Notes: generated by a model not told the origin, from the sequence alone. Positions 40,526 to 49,701 are shown, numbered from the stretch's first letter. The stretch: DNA of 64,000 bases from Streptomyces griseomycini (GCF_014203535.1 NZ_JACHJI010000007.1:186001-250000), one strand, 5' to 3'. Translations and numbers: made by a program.

Positions 40526-40978
40526 CTACGCGGGCAGCGGGCGGTCCTTCACCACGTGCTTCATCACCAGCGTGGACGTCAGCCGCTGCACCCCCGGCAG
40601 CGTGGCCAGGCGCTCGTCGTAGAGCCGCTGGTAGGCGGCGAGGTCGGCGGCGACCACCCGCAGCAGGTAGTCCGGCTCCCCGAACAGCCGCTGCGCCTCC
40701 AGCACCTCCTCCACCTCGCTGACCGCCCGCTCGAACTCCACGACCGTCTCCCGGTCCTCCTGACGCATGGAGACGAACACCAGCGCCTCGAAGGCCAGCC
40801 CCACGGCGGCCGGGTCCACCACCGCCCGGTAGCCGCTGATCGCACCCGACCGCTCCAGCTCCCGCAGCCTGCGGTGACAGGGCGAGACGCTGAGCCGCAC
40901 CCGCGCGGCCAGCTCCGTCACGGTCAGCCGCCCGTCCTGCTGCAGCTCGGCAAGAATCTTCCGGTCCACGTCGTCCAT
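40526..40978 (-). CDS. Lrp/AsnC-family regulator
   Basis: The gene encodes 150 residues from the ATG at 40978. The N-terminal helix-turn-helix (DVDRKILAELQQDGRLTVTELAARV, then SPCHRRLREL) and C-terminal RAM domain (VFVSMRQEDRETVVEFERAV, then VLEAQRLFGEPDYLLRVVA) are complete. It binds an amino acid and controls amino-acid transport or metabolism. It is divergent from a LysE exporter gene across 82 bp, the usual arrangement for an Lrp-type regulator of an exporter. Confidence 0.93.
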   Translation of the reverse strand: MDDVDRKILAELQQDGRLTVTELAARVRLSVSPCHRRLRELERSGAISGYRAVVDPAAVGLAFEALVFVSMRQEDRETVVEFERAVSEVEEVLEAQRLFGEPDYLLRVVAADLAAYQRLYDERLATLPGVQRLTSTLVMKHVVKDRPLPA

Positions 40979-41060
40979 GGGGTAGATCCTGCCCCGAAAC
41001 GCGCGGTACCGGGGAAACTCCGGGAACACATTCGGCTCGTTCCCGCCTAATCTCGCCATC

Positions 41061-41687
41061 ATGGACACCGCCACCCTCCTCTCCTTCCTCGCCCTCGACC
41101 TGCTGCTGGTGTGCGTACCGGGTGCCGACTGGGCGTACACGATCTCGGCCGGGCTGCGGGGACGGTCGGTGGGCGCGGCGGTCGGGGGCCTGGTGACCGG
41201 GTACGCGCTGCACACGGCGCTCGCCGCGGCGGGGCTGGCGGTCCTGGTCGCGGGCTCCCCGGCGCTGCTCACCGTGCTGACCGTGGTGGGGGCCGGGTAC
41301 CTGGTGCGGCTGGGCTGGGGCGTGCTGCGCCGCCCCGGCACCCCGGGCGCGGACGGGGGCGCCGCCGGGGAGAGCGGCGCCCGGGCCTTCCGGCGCGGGG
41401 CCGCCATCAGCGGTCTGAACCCCAAGGGCCTGCTGCTCTACCTCTCCGTCCTGCCCCAGTTCCTGGTCACGGGCGACGGCGCGCGCCTGCCGGTGCCGGC
41501 GCAGACCGTGGCCCTGGGCCTGCTGCACATGGCGTGCTGCGCCGTCGTCTACCTGTCCGTCGGCCTCGCCGCCCGCGCCGTCCTCGGCGCCCGCCCGTCG
41601 GCGGCCCGCGCGGTCGTGCGGACGTCGGGGGCGGCGATGCTGGGGATCGGCGCGTTCCTGCTGGTGCAGCGGTTGGCGACGCTGTAG
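41061..41687 (+). CDS. LysE/RhtB-family amino-acid exporter
   Basis: The gene encodes 208 residues with six predicted helices. The family motif at residues about 16-35 reads CVPGADWAYTISAGLRGRSVGAA, and the second half has GLNPKGLLLYLSVLPQFL. It exports an amino acid or derivative through the cytoplasmic membrane. Control by the divergent Lrp/AsnC-type regulator is likely from the gene arrangement. Confidence 0.93.
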   Translation: MDTATLLSFLALDLLLVCVPGADWAYTISAGLRGRSVGAAVGGLVTGYALHTALAAAGLAVLVAGSPALLTVLTVVGAGYLVRLGWGVLRRPGTPGADGGAAGESGARAFRRGAAISGLNPKGLLLYLSVLPQFLVTGDGARLPVPAQTVALGLLHMACCAVVYLSVGLAARAVLGARPSAARAVVRTSGAAMLGIGAFLLVQRLATL

Positions 41688-41809
41688 GGGGAACACGGGG
41701 GGCGCGACGGTCGTTGTGCACGGTGGGCGACCGGACGCTCACACCGGGCGGCCGCCCCGGAACGCCCCGAGACCCGTGTCGCGACCGCAGTCGCAGGAGG
41801 AAACCGCCC

Positions 41810-42235
41810 ATGGCCCTGAGCCGCGAAGAGCGCGAACAGTTCCTGGCCGAGCCCCACATCGCCGCGCTCGCGGTCGACGCGGGGCCGGGCCGCGCCCCGC
41901 TCACCGTGCCGATCTGGTACCAGTACGCGCCCGGCGGCGACGTGTGGATCATGACCGGCCTGGACTCCCGCAAGAACCGGCTGATCAGCGCGGCCGGGCG
42001 GTTCTCGCTCATGATCGACCGGACCGAGCCCACGATCCGGTACGTGTCCGTCGAGGGGCCGGTCCTGGAGACCGTCCCCGCCACGCTCGAGCACCTGCGG
42101 GAGATCTCCGCCCGCTACCTCCCGGCCGACAAGGTCGAGGGCTACGTCGAGTTCGCCCTGAAGAACCACGGCGAGCAGGTCGTCGTCCGCATGCGGCCCG
42201 AGCGCTGGGTGTCGTCCGACCTCGGGTCGGTGTGA
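41810..42235 (+). CDS. PNPOx-fold (pyridoxamine 5'-phosphate oxidase-like) flavin/F420 protein
   Basis: The gene encodes 141 residues; AGGAGG lies nine bases before the ATG. The split-barrel pattern includes FLAEPHIAALAVDAG, PLTVPIWYQYAPGGDVWIMTG, SRKNRLISAAGRFSLMID and VVRMRPERWVSSDLG. The WIMTGLDSRKNRLI block is frequent in actinobacterial F420-binding members, but FMN or haem binding cannot be excluded. A second PNPOx-type gene follows 31 bp downstream. Confidence 0.85.
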   Translation: MALSREEREQFLAEPHIAALAVDAGPGRAPLTVPIWYQYAPGGDVWIMTGLDSRKNRLISAAGRFSLMIDRTEPTIRYVSVEGPVLETVPATLEHLREISARYLPADKVEGYVEFALKNHGEQVVVRMRPERWVSSDLGSV

Positions 42236-42266
42236 GCACGGCCGCCCCGCGCACGAGAATCGGGGC

Positions 42267-42935
42267 ATGGACACCGATCTCCACGAACTGCTGAGGTCAC
42301 TGCGGGTCTGGGACCCGGAGGTCACCGAGCTGCCGGAACTGGACCCGGCCGCCGCGCCCGCCGAACCGCTGCCGCTGTTCACGCGGTGGCTGGCCGAGGC
42401 GGCGGCGGCCGGACAGCGCGAGCCGCACACCATGTCCCTGGCGACGGCGGACGCGGACGGCCTGCCGGACGTGCGGATCGTGATGCTGCACGGCGCGGAC
42501 GCCGACGGCTGGTCCTTCGCGACCCACGCGCACAGCCGCAAGGGCGGCCACCTCGCCGCCCGCCCGCACGCCGCGCTGGCCTTCTACTGGCCGGTGCTGG
42601 GCCGCCAGGTGCGCCTGCGCGGTCCCGTCGGCACCGCCCCGGCCGAGGAGGCGCAGGCCGACCTGCACGCCCGCTCCACCGGGGCGCTGGCCGCCGCGCT
42701 GACCGGTCGGCAGAGCGCCGTCCTCGGCTCGGTGGAGGAGCTGGCCCGGGCCTCGGAAGGGGCCTGGGAGCGGGCGCGGCGGGAGCCGGACACCCCGGCG
42801 CCGTCCTGGACCCTGTACCGCCTCCGGCCGGACGAGGTGGAGTTCTTCCAGGGCGACGCGCGGCGCCGGCACGTACGGCTGCGCTACCGGCGGGGGCAAC
42901 GGGAGGAGTGGGTCAGGGAGTTGCTGTGGCCGTGA
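42267..42935 (+). CDS. Pyridoxamine 5'-phosphate oxidase-like enzyme (PdxH-like)
   Basis: The gene encodes 222 residues, the usual PdxH length. It has the FMN-binding blocks MSLATADADGLPDVRIVMLHG, FATHAHSRKGGHLAARPHAALAFYW and GRQVRLRGPV, plus the C-terminal dimerisation domain ending in EVEFFQGDARRRHVRLRYRR. PdxH oxidises pyridoxamine- or pyridoxine-5'-phosphate to pyridoxal phosphate with FMN. Several substrate-binding residues deviate from classical PdxH (for example RPHAALAFYW), so the substrate may differ. Confidence 0.82.
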   Translation: MDTDLHELLRSLRVWDPEVTELPELDPAAAPAEPLPLFTRWLAEAAAAGQREPHTMSLATADADGLPDVRIVMLHGADADGWSFATHAHSRKGGHLAARPHAALAFYWPVLGRQVRLRGPVGTAPAEEAQADLHARSTGALAAALTGRQSAVLGSVEELARASEGAWERARREPDTPAPSWTLYRLRPDEVEFFQGDARRRHVRLRYRRGQREEWVRELLWP

Positions 42936-42938
42936 GGG

Positions 42939-43462
42939 TCAGGGAGCCACTGGGCCCGTGATGCCGGGGAGGTCGGGCTCCGGGTCCGTCGCGAGACGGG
43001 CGTGCAGGTGGGCGTCGCGGAAGGCGTCGTGGCGGCCGGCCTCGAAGATCGCCCCGCGCGTGGTCCCCTCGTACCCGAAGCCGCACCGCTCGGCGACCCG
43101 GCAGGACGCCTCGTGCCCCAGGGCGTGGTCCAGCTCCAGGCGGCGCAGGCCGAGTTCGGTCAGGGCCCAGTGCGCGGCGAGCAGCAGCGCCCGGGTGGCC
43201 ACCCCCGGCCGCGCGCCTCCGGGAGCCCTCAGTGGCCGATCAGGCCGCGCCGCAGCACCGGGTGGATCTCGTTGACGCCGATGTGCCCCAGCGCCGTACC
43301 GCTGCCGGCGGCGGCGATCCGGAAGGACGCCCCCGCGCCGTCCGCGTCGGCCCGGGAGTCCGGGTCCCAGGGGCTCGGTCGCAGGCCGTGGCCGTGGAGT
43401 TCGGGGCGGGGCCGGGGCCGGGCGTGCTCGGGTATGGGGGCCATGGGGACATTCAGACCCAC
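42939..43462 (-). pseudogene. GNAT acetyltransferase pseudogene (stop plus frameshift)
   Basis: The N-terminal half (FRIAAAGSGTALGHIGVNEIHPVLRRGLIGH) reads in one frame and ends at a TGA at 43231-43229 where relatives would have TGG. In that frame the sequence resumes GLPEARGRG, then needs one extra base in the C/G run near 43202-43206 to enter the frame encoding VATRALLLAAHWALTELGLRR, AERCGFGYEGTTRG and the end of a RimJ-type acetyltransferase. Two independent lesions make a real pseudogene more likely than a sequencing error. The start is uncertain (43462 GTG or 43444 ATG). Confidence 0.8.
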
Positions 43463-43546
43463 GCTCCCCGCAGACGTGATCGATCCGCAACCAATTCCGG
43501 TCTTGACCGAGACCCATCAAGCAGGTGCGTGATTACGCTCGCGTTC

Positions 43547-44749
43547 ATGGCCGACTCCTCCGCGTCCGCGCAGCCCACCGCGCCCCCACGGGCGGACCGC
43601 CCCGTCTACGTCATCGGCGGCGGCCCGGGCGGGCTCTCCGTCGCGTACGCGTTGCGCGCCCGGGGGATACGGGCCGTCGTCCTGGAGCGGTCCGACCGGG
43701 TGGGCGCGTCCTGGCGGCGCCACTACGACCGGCTGCGGCTGCACACCACCCGGCGGCTGTCCGCGCTGCCCGGTCTGCCGATGCCCCGCCGGTTCGGGCG
43801 GTGGGTGGCCCGGGACGACGTGGTCCGTTACCTGGAGAAGTACGCCGAGCACCACCGCCTGGAGATCGTCACCGGTGTCGAGGTGTCACGCGTCGAGCGC
43901 ACCGCCGACGGCACCGGCTGGCTGCTGCACGCCACCGGCGGCCGTGAACTGACCGGCGCCGCGGTCGTCGTGGCCACCGGCTTCAACCACACGCCCCGCG
44001 TCCCCGACTGGCCCGGCAGGGACACGTACACCGGCACCTTCCTGCACGCCTCCGCGTACCGCGACGCGAAGCCGTTCGCCGGCCGGGACGTGCTCGTCGT
44101 CGGGGCCGGCAACACGGGTGCCGAGATCGCCGTCGACCTGGTGGAGGGCGGGGCCTCCCGGGTGCGGCTGGCGGTGCGCACCCCGCCGTACGTCCTGCGC
44201 CGCTCGACCGCCGGCTGGGCCTCGCAGTACTCGGCCGTGCTGTCCCGGCGGCTTCCCGCCGGGCTGGTGGACCGGCTGGCCCGGCCGCTGGTCAGGGTGA
44301 CCATGCCGGACCTGTCGGCCCACGGTCTGCCCCTCCCGGCGGCCGGGCTCGCCAGCAGGGCCGCCGAGGGGGCCGTGCCCGTCCTGGACGTCGGTCTGGT
44401 CGACGCCGTCCGGAAGGGGAAGGTGGAGGTCGTGGCCGCCGTGGAGGGGTTCGAGGGCGGCGAGGTCGTGCTCGCCGACGGCGACCGCGTCGGCCCGGAT
44501 GCGGTCGTCGCGGCCACGGGCTACCTCCGCGGCCTGGAGGGCCTCGTCGGTCACCTCGGCGTGCTCGACGAGCGCGGCAGACCGGTCGTCCGCGGCGCCC
44601 GCACCCCGCACGGCGCCCCCGGCCTGTACTTCACCGGCTTCACCAACCCCATCAGCGGCAACCTCCGCGAACTGGCCCTCGACGCCCGGCGGATCGCCGG
44701 GGCGGTGGCCCGCGACGGGGCACCGGGCGTCTCCCGCCTCCCCGGCTGA
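43547..44749 (+). CDS. Flavin-containing NAD(P)H monooxygenase
   Basis: The gene encodes 400 residues from the ATG at 43547 (an in-frame GTG at 43529 is an alternative). An FAD-binding GGGPGG motif lies near residue 25, an active-site-like GASWRRHYDRLRLHT block near 55, a second dinucleotide-binding GAGNTGAEIA near 188 and a late ATGYLRGLEGL block. The architecture is that of class B monooxygenases of the YUCCA/FMO type, which oxidise a soft nucleophile or keto acid with NADPH and O2. It converges on the O-methyltransferase gene across 47 bp. Confidence 0.9.
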   Translation: MADSSASAQPTAPPRADRPVYVIGGGPGGLSVAYALRARGIRAVVLERSDRVGASWRRHYDRLRLHTTRRLSALPGLPMPRRFGRWVARDDVVRYLEKYAEHHRLEIVTGVEVSRVERTADGTGWLLHATGGRELTGAAVVVATGFNHTPRVPDWPGRDTYTGTFLHASAYRDAKPFAGRDVLVVGAGNTGAEIAVDLVEGGASRVRLAVRTPPYVLRRSTAGWASQYSAVLSRRLPAGLVDRLARPLVRVTMPDLSAHGLPLPAAGLASRAAEGAVPVLDVGLVDAVRKGKVEVVAAVEGFEGGEVVLADGDRVGPDAVVAATGYLRGLEGLVGHLGVLDERGRPVVRGARTPHGAPGLYFTGFTNPISGNLRELALDARRIAGAVARDGAPGVSRLPG

Positions 44750-44796
44750 GGGCGTCCGCCGTCGGGCGGTCGGCCCGCCCGCGCGCACGGCCGCGG

Positions 44797-45861
44797 TCAG
44801 ACGGCCACGGCCTCGAGCAGGGAGTACGGCGCGGCCTCCGGGAGCGGGGTGACCGAGGTGAGGGACAGGCCGGCGCGGTGGCACACGTCCTCGAAGTCCC
44901 CGCGGGTGCGCTCCCTGCCGCCCAGGTTCACCAGCATGTTGAGGTCGCTCAGGTAGGTGACCCCCTCGTCGGCGGCGTGCGCTCCGGTCTCCGTCTCGAC
45001 GACGTCGGGAAGCACCGGCTCCACGATCAGGACCCGGCCGCCGGGCGGCAGCACCTCGCGGCAGTGGGCCAGGATCGCGGCCGCCCGGTCGTCCGGCCAG
45101 TCGTGCAGGACGCTCTTCAGCAGGTAGAGGTCCGAGCCCTCCGGGACCGAGCGGAAGAAGTCCCCGGCGACCAGGGAGCAGCGTTCCTCGACCCCGTGCC
45201 GCCGCAGCGTCTCCGGCGCCCGTCCCAGGCCCTCCGCCGTGTCGTGGACGACGCCGGTGAGCCCGGGGTGGGCGGCGAGCACGGCGGCCAGGAGGGTTCC
45301 GTCTCCGCCCCCGACGTCCGTGACCGACCTGAACCGGCCGAAGTCGAAGGCGTACGGCAGCGCGGCGGCGGCCTCCCCGGTGGCCTGGCCCATCGCCGCG
45401 TTGAACTCCGCGGACAGTTCGGGGTGCCGGGCGAGGTGGCTGAAGAAGTCGGTGCCGAAGACGGCGTCGAACGCGACGTCGCCGGTGCGGACGCTGTCGT
45501 CCAGGTGCTCCCAGGCGCGGGTGATCACCGGCTCGGTGAACACCCGCACGAAGGAGGCGACCGAGTCCGGGTGACCGGGGTCGAGCAGCGCGCCCGCGGG
45601 GGTCACCGAGAAGGTGCCGGGCCCGTGTTCCCTCAGCAGGCCGAGGCCGGCCAGGGCGCGCAGCAGCCGGGTCATGGGCTGCTGCGCGGCTCCGGCGCCG
45701 GCGGCCACGTCGGCGGCCCGGCGCCGTCCGTCGCCGATCAGCTCGGCCACCCTCAGCCGGACCGCCGCGCGCAGCGTCTGCGCGGCCATGTTCCCGAAGA
45801 TCAGCCGGGCGACCAGGGTCCGGTCCGTCAGGTCCGTCGCCGGGGCGTCGGTGTTCACCAT
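44797..45861 (-). CDS. SAM-dependent O-methyltransferase (methyltransf_2 type)
   Basis: The gene encodes 354 residues; AGGA lies eight bases before the ATG at 45861. The N-terminal dimerisation/winged-helix domain (about 15-110) precedes a Rossmann domain with the SAM motif VTDVGGGDGTLL near residue 190, a GDFFRSVPEGSDLYLLKSVLHDWPD block containing the catalytic His region, and GGRVLIVEPVLPD. This is the plan of acetylserotonin/caffeate-type small-molecule O-methyltransferases in secondary metabolism. It is followed upstream by an AraC regulator gene on the same strand. Confidence 0.93.
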   Translation of the reverse strand: MVNTDAPATDLTDRTLVARLIFGNMAAQTLRAAVRLRVAELIGDGRRRAADVAAGAGAAQQPMTRLLRALAGLGLLREHGPGTFSVTPAGALLDPGHPDSVASFVRVFTEPVITRAWEHLDDSVRTGDVAFDAVFGTDFFSHLARHPELSAEFNAAMGQATGEAAAALPYAFDFGRFRSVTDVGGGDGTLLAAVLAAHPGLTGVVHDTAEGLGRAPETLRRHGVEERCSLVAGDFFRSVPEGSDLYLLKSVLHDWPDDRAAAILAHCREVLPPGGRVLIVEPVLPDVVETETGAHAADEGVTYLSDLNMLVNLGGRERTRGDFEDVCHRAGLSLTSVTPLPEAAPYSLLEAVAV

Positions 45862-45918
45862 GGGCGTCTTCCTCTCTCGGTCTGCCGTGTACGCGAACGG
45901 GCGCGAGCGGCCGGGCGC

Positions 45919-45966
45919 GTGTCCGGTCTTCTCGGTGTCCGGCCTTCTCGGTGTCCGGCCTTCTCG
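45919..45966. repeat. Three tandem 16-bp repeats
   Basis: The unit GTGTCCGGCCTTCTCG occurs three times head to tail (45919-45934 with one mismatch, 45935-45950, 45951-45966). It lies in the 118 bp between the AraC and O-methyltransferase genes. It could act as an operator or simply be slippage-generated. Confidence 0.85.
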
Positions 45967-45979
45967 GTGTTCCCGCGGG

Positions 45980-46807
45980 TCAGCCGGCGGAGGTCGTACG
46001 GGAGGCCAGGGCGGTCGGGGTGCACCCGGCGAAGGCCAGGACGTCGCGGTGGAGATGGGACTGGTCGACGTACCCGCACGCCAGGGCGACATCGGCGGCG
46101 TGCCCGCCCGCGCGGAGCGCTCGGGCGGCGTGGTCGAAGCGGACCAGCATGGCGGCGCGCTTGGGGGTGAGGCCGATCTGCGCGCCGAACCCGGCCCACA
46201 GCCGCTTGCGGCTCCATCCGCAGGATGCGGCGAGGTCGGCGACCCGCACCCGGCCTCGCCGGGCCACGATGTCGTCCCAGACGGCGGCGACCTCGGGCGT
46301 CATCGACGGTGCCCGCTCGGCCCGCTCCGCGAGGAACCCGTTCACCAGCGTGAGGCGCTCCCGCCACGTCGGGGCGTCGGTCAACTGCTCGCGGAGGCGG
46401 CGCTCGTGCCGCCCCCACAGGTCCTCGAGTCCGGTGACGGCCCCGGTCAGCTCCCCCGGGGGGACGCCCAGCAGCGCGTGGGCGGCCCGGGGCGAGAGCC
46501 TCATCTCGACGCACTCGACCCGCTCGCCGCGGATGCGGGCCGGGCCCGGCGACAGGGCTGCGACAAAGCTTCTCAGGGGCCGGTGCCCGGCGGTGCCCTC
46601 GACCGTGAACGGGGCGTCCCCGAGCCCGATCACCACGGTCACGGCGGGCTGAGGAAGCACCTGCAGGTCCAGCCCGGCGCTGGCACGGTCGCGGAACCCC
46701 GCCATCCGGACACCGCCGAGGGGCGTGCCGCCGAGCGGGCGGGCGACCTCCCAGCCGTCCCCGGCCTCGTGGTCCATGGGGTCGATCCCCGCGTCGTCGC
46801 TGCGCAT
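45980..46807 (-). CDS. AraC-family transcriptional regulator
   Basis: The gene encodes 275 residues. A variable N-terminal domain (PLGGTPLGGVRMAGFRDRA, VLPQPAVTVVIGLG) precedes the two-helix-turn-helix AraC domain at about 175-265 (RRGRVRVADLAASCGWSRKRLWAGFGAQIGLTPKRAAML, then AADVALACGYVDQSHLHRDVLAFAG). It is encoded just upstream of the O-methyltransferase gene on the same strand and is the likely regulator of it. Confidence 0.9.
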   Translation of the reverse strand: MRSDDAGIDPMDHEAGDGWEVARPLGGTPLGGVRMAGFRDRASAGLDLQVLPQPAVTVVIGLGDAPFTVEGTAGHRPLRSFVAALSPGPARIRGERVECVEMRLSPRAAHALLGVPPGELTGAVTGLEDLWGRHERRLREQLTDAPTWRERLTLVNGFLAERAERAPSMTPEVAAVWDDIVARRGRVRVADLAASCGWSRKRLWAGFGAQIGLTPKRAAMLVRFDHAARALRAGGHAADVALACGYVDQSHLHRDVLAFAGCTPTALASRTTSAG

Positions 46808-46885
46808 GCCTCCACGATCGCCGACTTCGCCGACCCTGTCTTGGACGAAAGTTCCGACGGCGGACCCCGGCGGTCCCGGCGTGGC

Positions 46886-48211
46886 TCAGTGGGCGGTCGC
46901 GAGTCCCTCCGGGGGCGTGCCCGGCCGCCTGCGGATCACCAGCGCCATCAGCGCCGCCGCCGCGCACAGGGCTCCCGAGGCGAGCCAGACGACGTCGTAG
47001 GAGCCGAACACGTCCCGCGCGACGCCGCCGAGGAAGGCGACGAGGGCGGCGCCGACCTGGTGGGAGGCGAGCACCCAGCCGAAGACGATCGGGCTGTCGT
47101 CGCCGTAGTGCTCGCGGCACAGGGCGAGGGTGGGCGGGACGGTGGCGACCCAGTCGAGGCCGTAGAAGACGATGAACAGGACCATCGGGGGGTGGACGGC
47201 GGGGGCGAGGAGCAGGGGGAGGAAGAGCAGGGAGACGCCCCGCAGGGCGTAGTAGACGGCGAGCAGGCGGCGCGCGTCGAAGCGGTCGGTGAACCAGCCG
47301 GAGGCCACCGTGCCGACGACGTCGAACACGCCGATGACGGCGAGCAGCGAGGCGGCGGCCGTGATCGGCATGCCGTGGTCGTGGGCCGCGGGCACGAAGT
47401 GGGTCTGGATCAGGCCGTTGGTCGAGGCGCCGCAGATCGCGAAGGTGCCGGCGAGCAGCCAGAACGGGCCGGTGCGCACGGACGAGGCGAGCACCTTGAG
47501 GGCGCGCCGGGCGGCGCCGGGCACGGGCGCGGGCTTCGGCACGAACTCCTTCGCGCCGTACGGCTTCTGCCCCACGTCGGCCGGGTGGTCGTGCAGCAGC
47601 AGCCAGACGAACGGGACGACCGCGAGGGCGGCGAGCGCCACGGTGACGGCCGCCGGACGCCAGTCGTGCGTCGCGACGATCCAGGACAGCACGGGCAGGA
47701 AGATCAGCTGCCCGGACGCGGACGCGGCGGTGAGGATGCCGCTCACCAGCCCGCGGCGCTCGGTGAACCAGCGGTTGGTGACGGTGGCGGCGAAGGCGAG
47801 CGCCATGGAGCCGGAGCCGAGGCCCACCAGCAGGCCCCAGCACAGCAGGAGCTGCCAGGCCGCCGTCATCCACACCGTCAGGCCCGAGCCGAGCGCGATC
47901 ACGGTCAGGGCGACCGCGACGACCCGCCGGATGCCGTAGCGGTCCATCAGCGCCGCCGCGAAGGGGGCGGTGAGGCCGTACAGGGCGAGGTTCACGGAGA
48001 CCGCGGCGCCGATGGTGCCGCGCGACCAGCCGAACTCCTCGTTCAGCGGATCGATGAACAGGCCCGGTACGGAGCGGAAGGCGGCCGCGCCGATGATCGT
48101 CACGAAGGTGACGGCGGCGACGAACCACGCGCGGTGCACGCGGCTGCGGGTCGGCTTGCGGCCGCCCGCTGGCGGCTCCACGACGGCGGCTGTCTCGCTT
48201 GTCTGGGTCAC
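46886..48211 (-). CDS. Major facilitator superfamily transporter
   Basis: The gene encodes 441 residues from the GTG at 48211. Twelve hydrophobic helices are predicted; the first (WFVAAVTFVTIIGAAAF) is followed by GLFIDPLNEEFGWSRGTIGAAV and the MFS motif A-like MDRYGIRRVVAVAL. A cytoplasmic loop (PYGAKEFVPKPAPVPG) lies between the two halves. The pattern is that of the monocarboxylate/oxalate-formate-like MFS branch. The substrate is unknown. It is divergent from a GlxA-type regulator gene across 71 bp, which may control it. Confidence 0.9.
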   Translation of the reverse strand: MTQTSETAAVVEPPAGGRKPTRSRVHRAWFVAAVTFVTIIGAAAFRSVPGLFIDPLNEEFGWSRGTIGAAVSVNLALYGLTAPFAAALMDRYGIRRVVAVALTVIALGSGLTVWMTAAWQLLLCWGLLVGLGSGSMALAFAATVTNRWFTERRGLVSGILTAASASGQLIFLPVLSWIVATHDWRPAAVTVALAALAVVPFVWLLLHDHPADVGQKPYGAKEFVPKPAPVPGAARRALKVLASSVRTGPFWLLAGTFAICGASTNGLIQTHFVPAAHDHGMPITAAASLLAVIGVFDVVGTVASGWFTDRFDARRLLAVYYALRGVSLLFLPLLLAPAVHPPMVLFIVFYGLDWVATVPPTLALCREHYGDDSPIVFGWVLASHQVGAALVAFLGGVARDVFGSYDVVWLASGALCAAAALMALVIRRRPGTPPEGLATAH

Positions 48212-48282
48212 GTCACCGATCGTGCGGGGGCCGGTCCTCCCGATCGAGTGGCCCGACGGACAGCGTTCGCTAGGATCGGGCC

Positions 48283-49374
48283 ATGGATCCGGCCGACCGC
48301 GCGTCCGACGCCCCCGCACCCGACGACCGCACGCCCGCCCCCTCCTCCCGCGCCCCCCGCGCCGACGCGTTCCGGCCCCACCGCGTCGCCGTCCTCGCCC
48401 TCGACGGGCTGCTCCCCTTCGAGCTGGGCATTCCGCACCGCATCTTCGGCCGCCCCAGGGACCGGCACGGTCGGCGGTTGTACGAGGTCGTCACCTGCTC
48501 GGTCCGGCCGCCCGGGCCGGTCGAGACGGACGCCGACTTCGCGATCCACGTCGGTCACGGCCCGGAGGCGCTCGCCACCGCCGACACGGTCATCGTCCCC
48601 GCCTCCTACGAACTGGGCCCGGTGTACGAGCGGGGCGAGCTGACCGACGAACTGGCCGCCGCCCTCGCGCTCGTCCGGCCCGGCACCCGGCTCGCCTCCA
48701 TCTGCACCGGCGTCTACGTCCTCGCCGCGGCCGGTCTCCTCGACGGCCGTCCCGCCACCACCCACTGGGCGGACGCCGGGCGGTTCCAGCGGCTCTTCCC
48801 CCGGATCGGGGTCGACCCGGACGTGCTGTTCGTCGACGACGGCGACATCCTGACGTCGGCCGGTGTCGCGGCCGGCATCGACCTGTGCCTGCACATGGTG
48901 CGGCGCGACCACGGCACCGCCGTCGCCAACGAGGTGGCCCGCCGCACGGTCGTGCCGCCGCACCGCGACGGCGGGCAGGCGCAGTACATCCGGCGCCCGG
49001 TGCCCGATCCGCAGCAGGCGTCCACGACCGGTGCCCGCGCGTGGGCGCTGGGCCACCTGCACGAGCCGATCCAGCTGCGCGACATGGCCGCGCGGGAGTC
49101 GATGTCGGTCCGCACCTTCACGCGCCGCTTCCGCGAGGAGGTCGGCGTCAGTCCGGGGCAGTGGCTCACCCAGCAGCGGGTGGAGCGGGCCCGGCACCTG
49201 CTGGAGTCCACCGACCTGTCGGTGGACCGGGTGGCCCGCGACGCGGGGTTCGGTTCGGCCCAGTCGATGCGTCAGCACCTCCAGGCGGCGCTGGGGGTGA
49301 CGCCGACGGCGTACCGGCGGACGTTCCGGGCCGGCGGGGGCGCGCCCGTCCCGTCCGCGTCCGCCGGGAGGTGA
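48283..49374 (+). CDS. GlxA-type regulator (DJ-1/PfpI plus AraC domains)
   Basis: The gene encodes 363 residues. A Pro/Arg-rich leader (about 1-30) precedes a DJ-1/PfpI-like domain (VAVLALDGLLPFELGIPHRIFG, LASICTGVYVLAAAGLLDGRPATTHW), which retains the nucleophile-elbow cysteine in SICTG. The AraC DNA-binding domain (about 245-345) has MAARESMSVRTFTRRFREEVG and VARDAGFGSAQSMRQHL. Such proteins regulate amine, NAD+ or carbon metabolism genes. The divergent MFS transporter gene is a plausible target. Confidence 0.92.
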   Translation: MDPADRASDAPAPDDRTPAPSSRAPRADAFRPHRVAVLALDGLLPFELGIPHRIFGRPRDRHGRRLYEVVTCSVRPPGPVETDADFAIHVGHGPEALATADTVIVPASYELGPVYERGELTDELAAALALVRPGTRLASICTGVYVLAAAGLLDGRPATTHWADAGRFQRLFPRIGVDPDVLFVDDGDILTSAGVAAGIDLCLHMVRRDHGTAVANEVARRTVVPPHRDGGQAQYIRRPVPDPQQASTTGARAWALGHLHEPIQLRDMAARESMSVRTFTRRFREEVGVSPGQWLTQQRVERARHLLESTDLSVDRVARDAGFGSAQSMRQHLQAALGVTPTAYRRTFRAGGGAPVPSASAGR

Positions 49375-49401
49375 ACACCGCGCGACGTCGCGGTCGTCGA
49401 C

Positions 49402-49447
49402 GGCGGTGCGGCGCTGTCCGCCCCGAGCACGGCAGCGCCGCACCGCC
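49402..49447 (+). terminator. Hairpin after the GlxA-type regulator gene
   Basis: GGCGGTGCGGCGCTG (49402-49416) and its exact complement (49433-49447) form a 15-bp stem, 28 bases past the stop codon. Confidence 0.75.
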
Positions 49448-49701
49448 TTCCGGCTCCGGCGCTCCCGCCCCCGGGTTCCCCGGCCCCGCGGGGCCTGAGG
49501 GAACCGACGCCGAATCACGACCCACACTCGCCGAGGGCTCCCGTCGTCGAAGCCCTCGCCGTCCCCTCACGGCGAATCGCTGACGACCAGAGTGATCAAT
49601 CGGTCACCACGCGTCAACGGCGCTTCGGGCGACTATGAGTTGATTCCGGCATATGCCCGGTTTAAGGGCACCGCGCACGGGAGCACACCCGGCGCACCGG
49701 C
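49448..49701. other. Intergenic region, no gene seen
   Basis: Part of a 327-bp gap between the GlxA-type and ATPase genes, whose stop codons converge. It is noticeably A/T-rich around 49585-49660 and contains the palindrome GGCATATGCC and a TTGATT hexamer. It could hold a promoter or small RNA; nothing definite is seen. Confidence 0.4.

Noticed and set aside
45919..45966. CRISPR array
   Set aside because: The repeats are directly adjacent 16-mers without spacers, and no cas gene is present.
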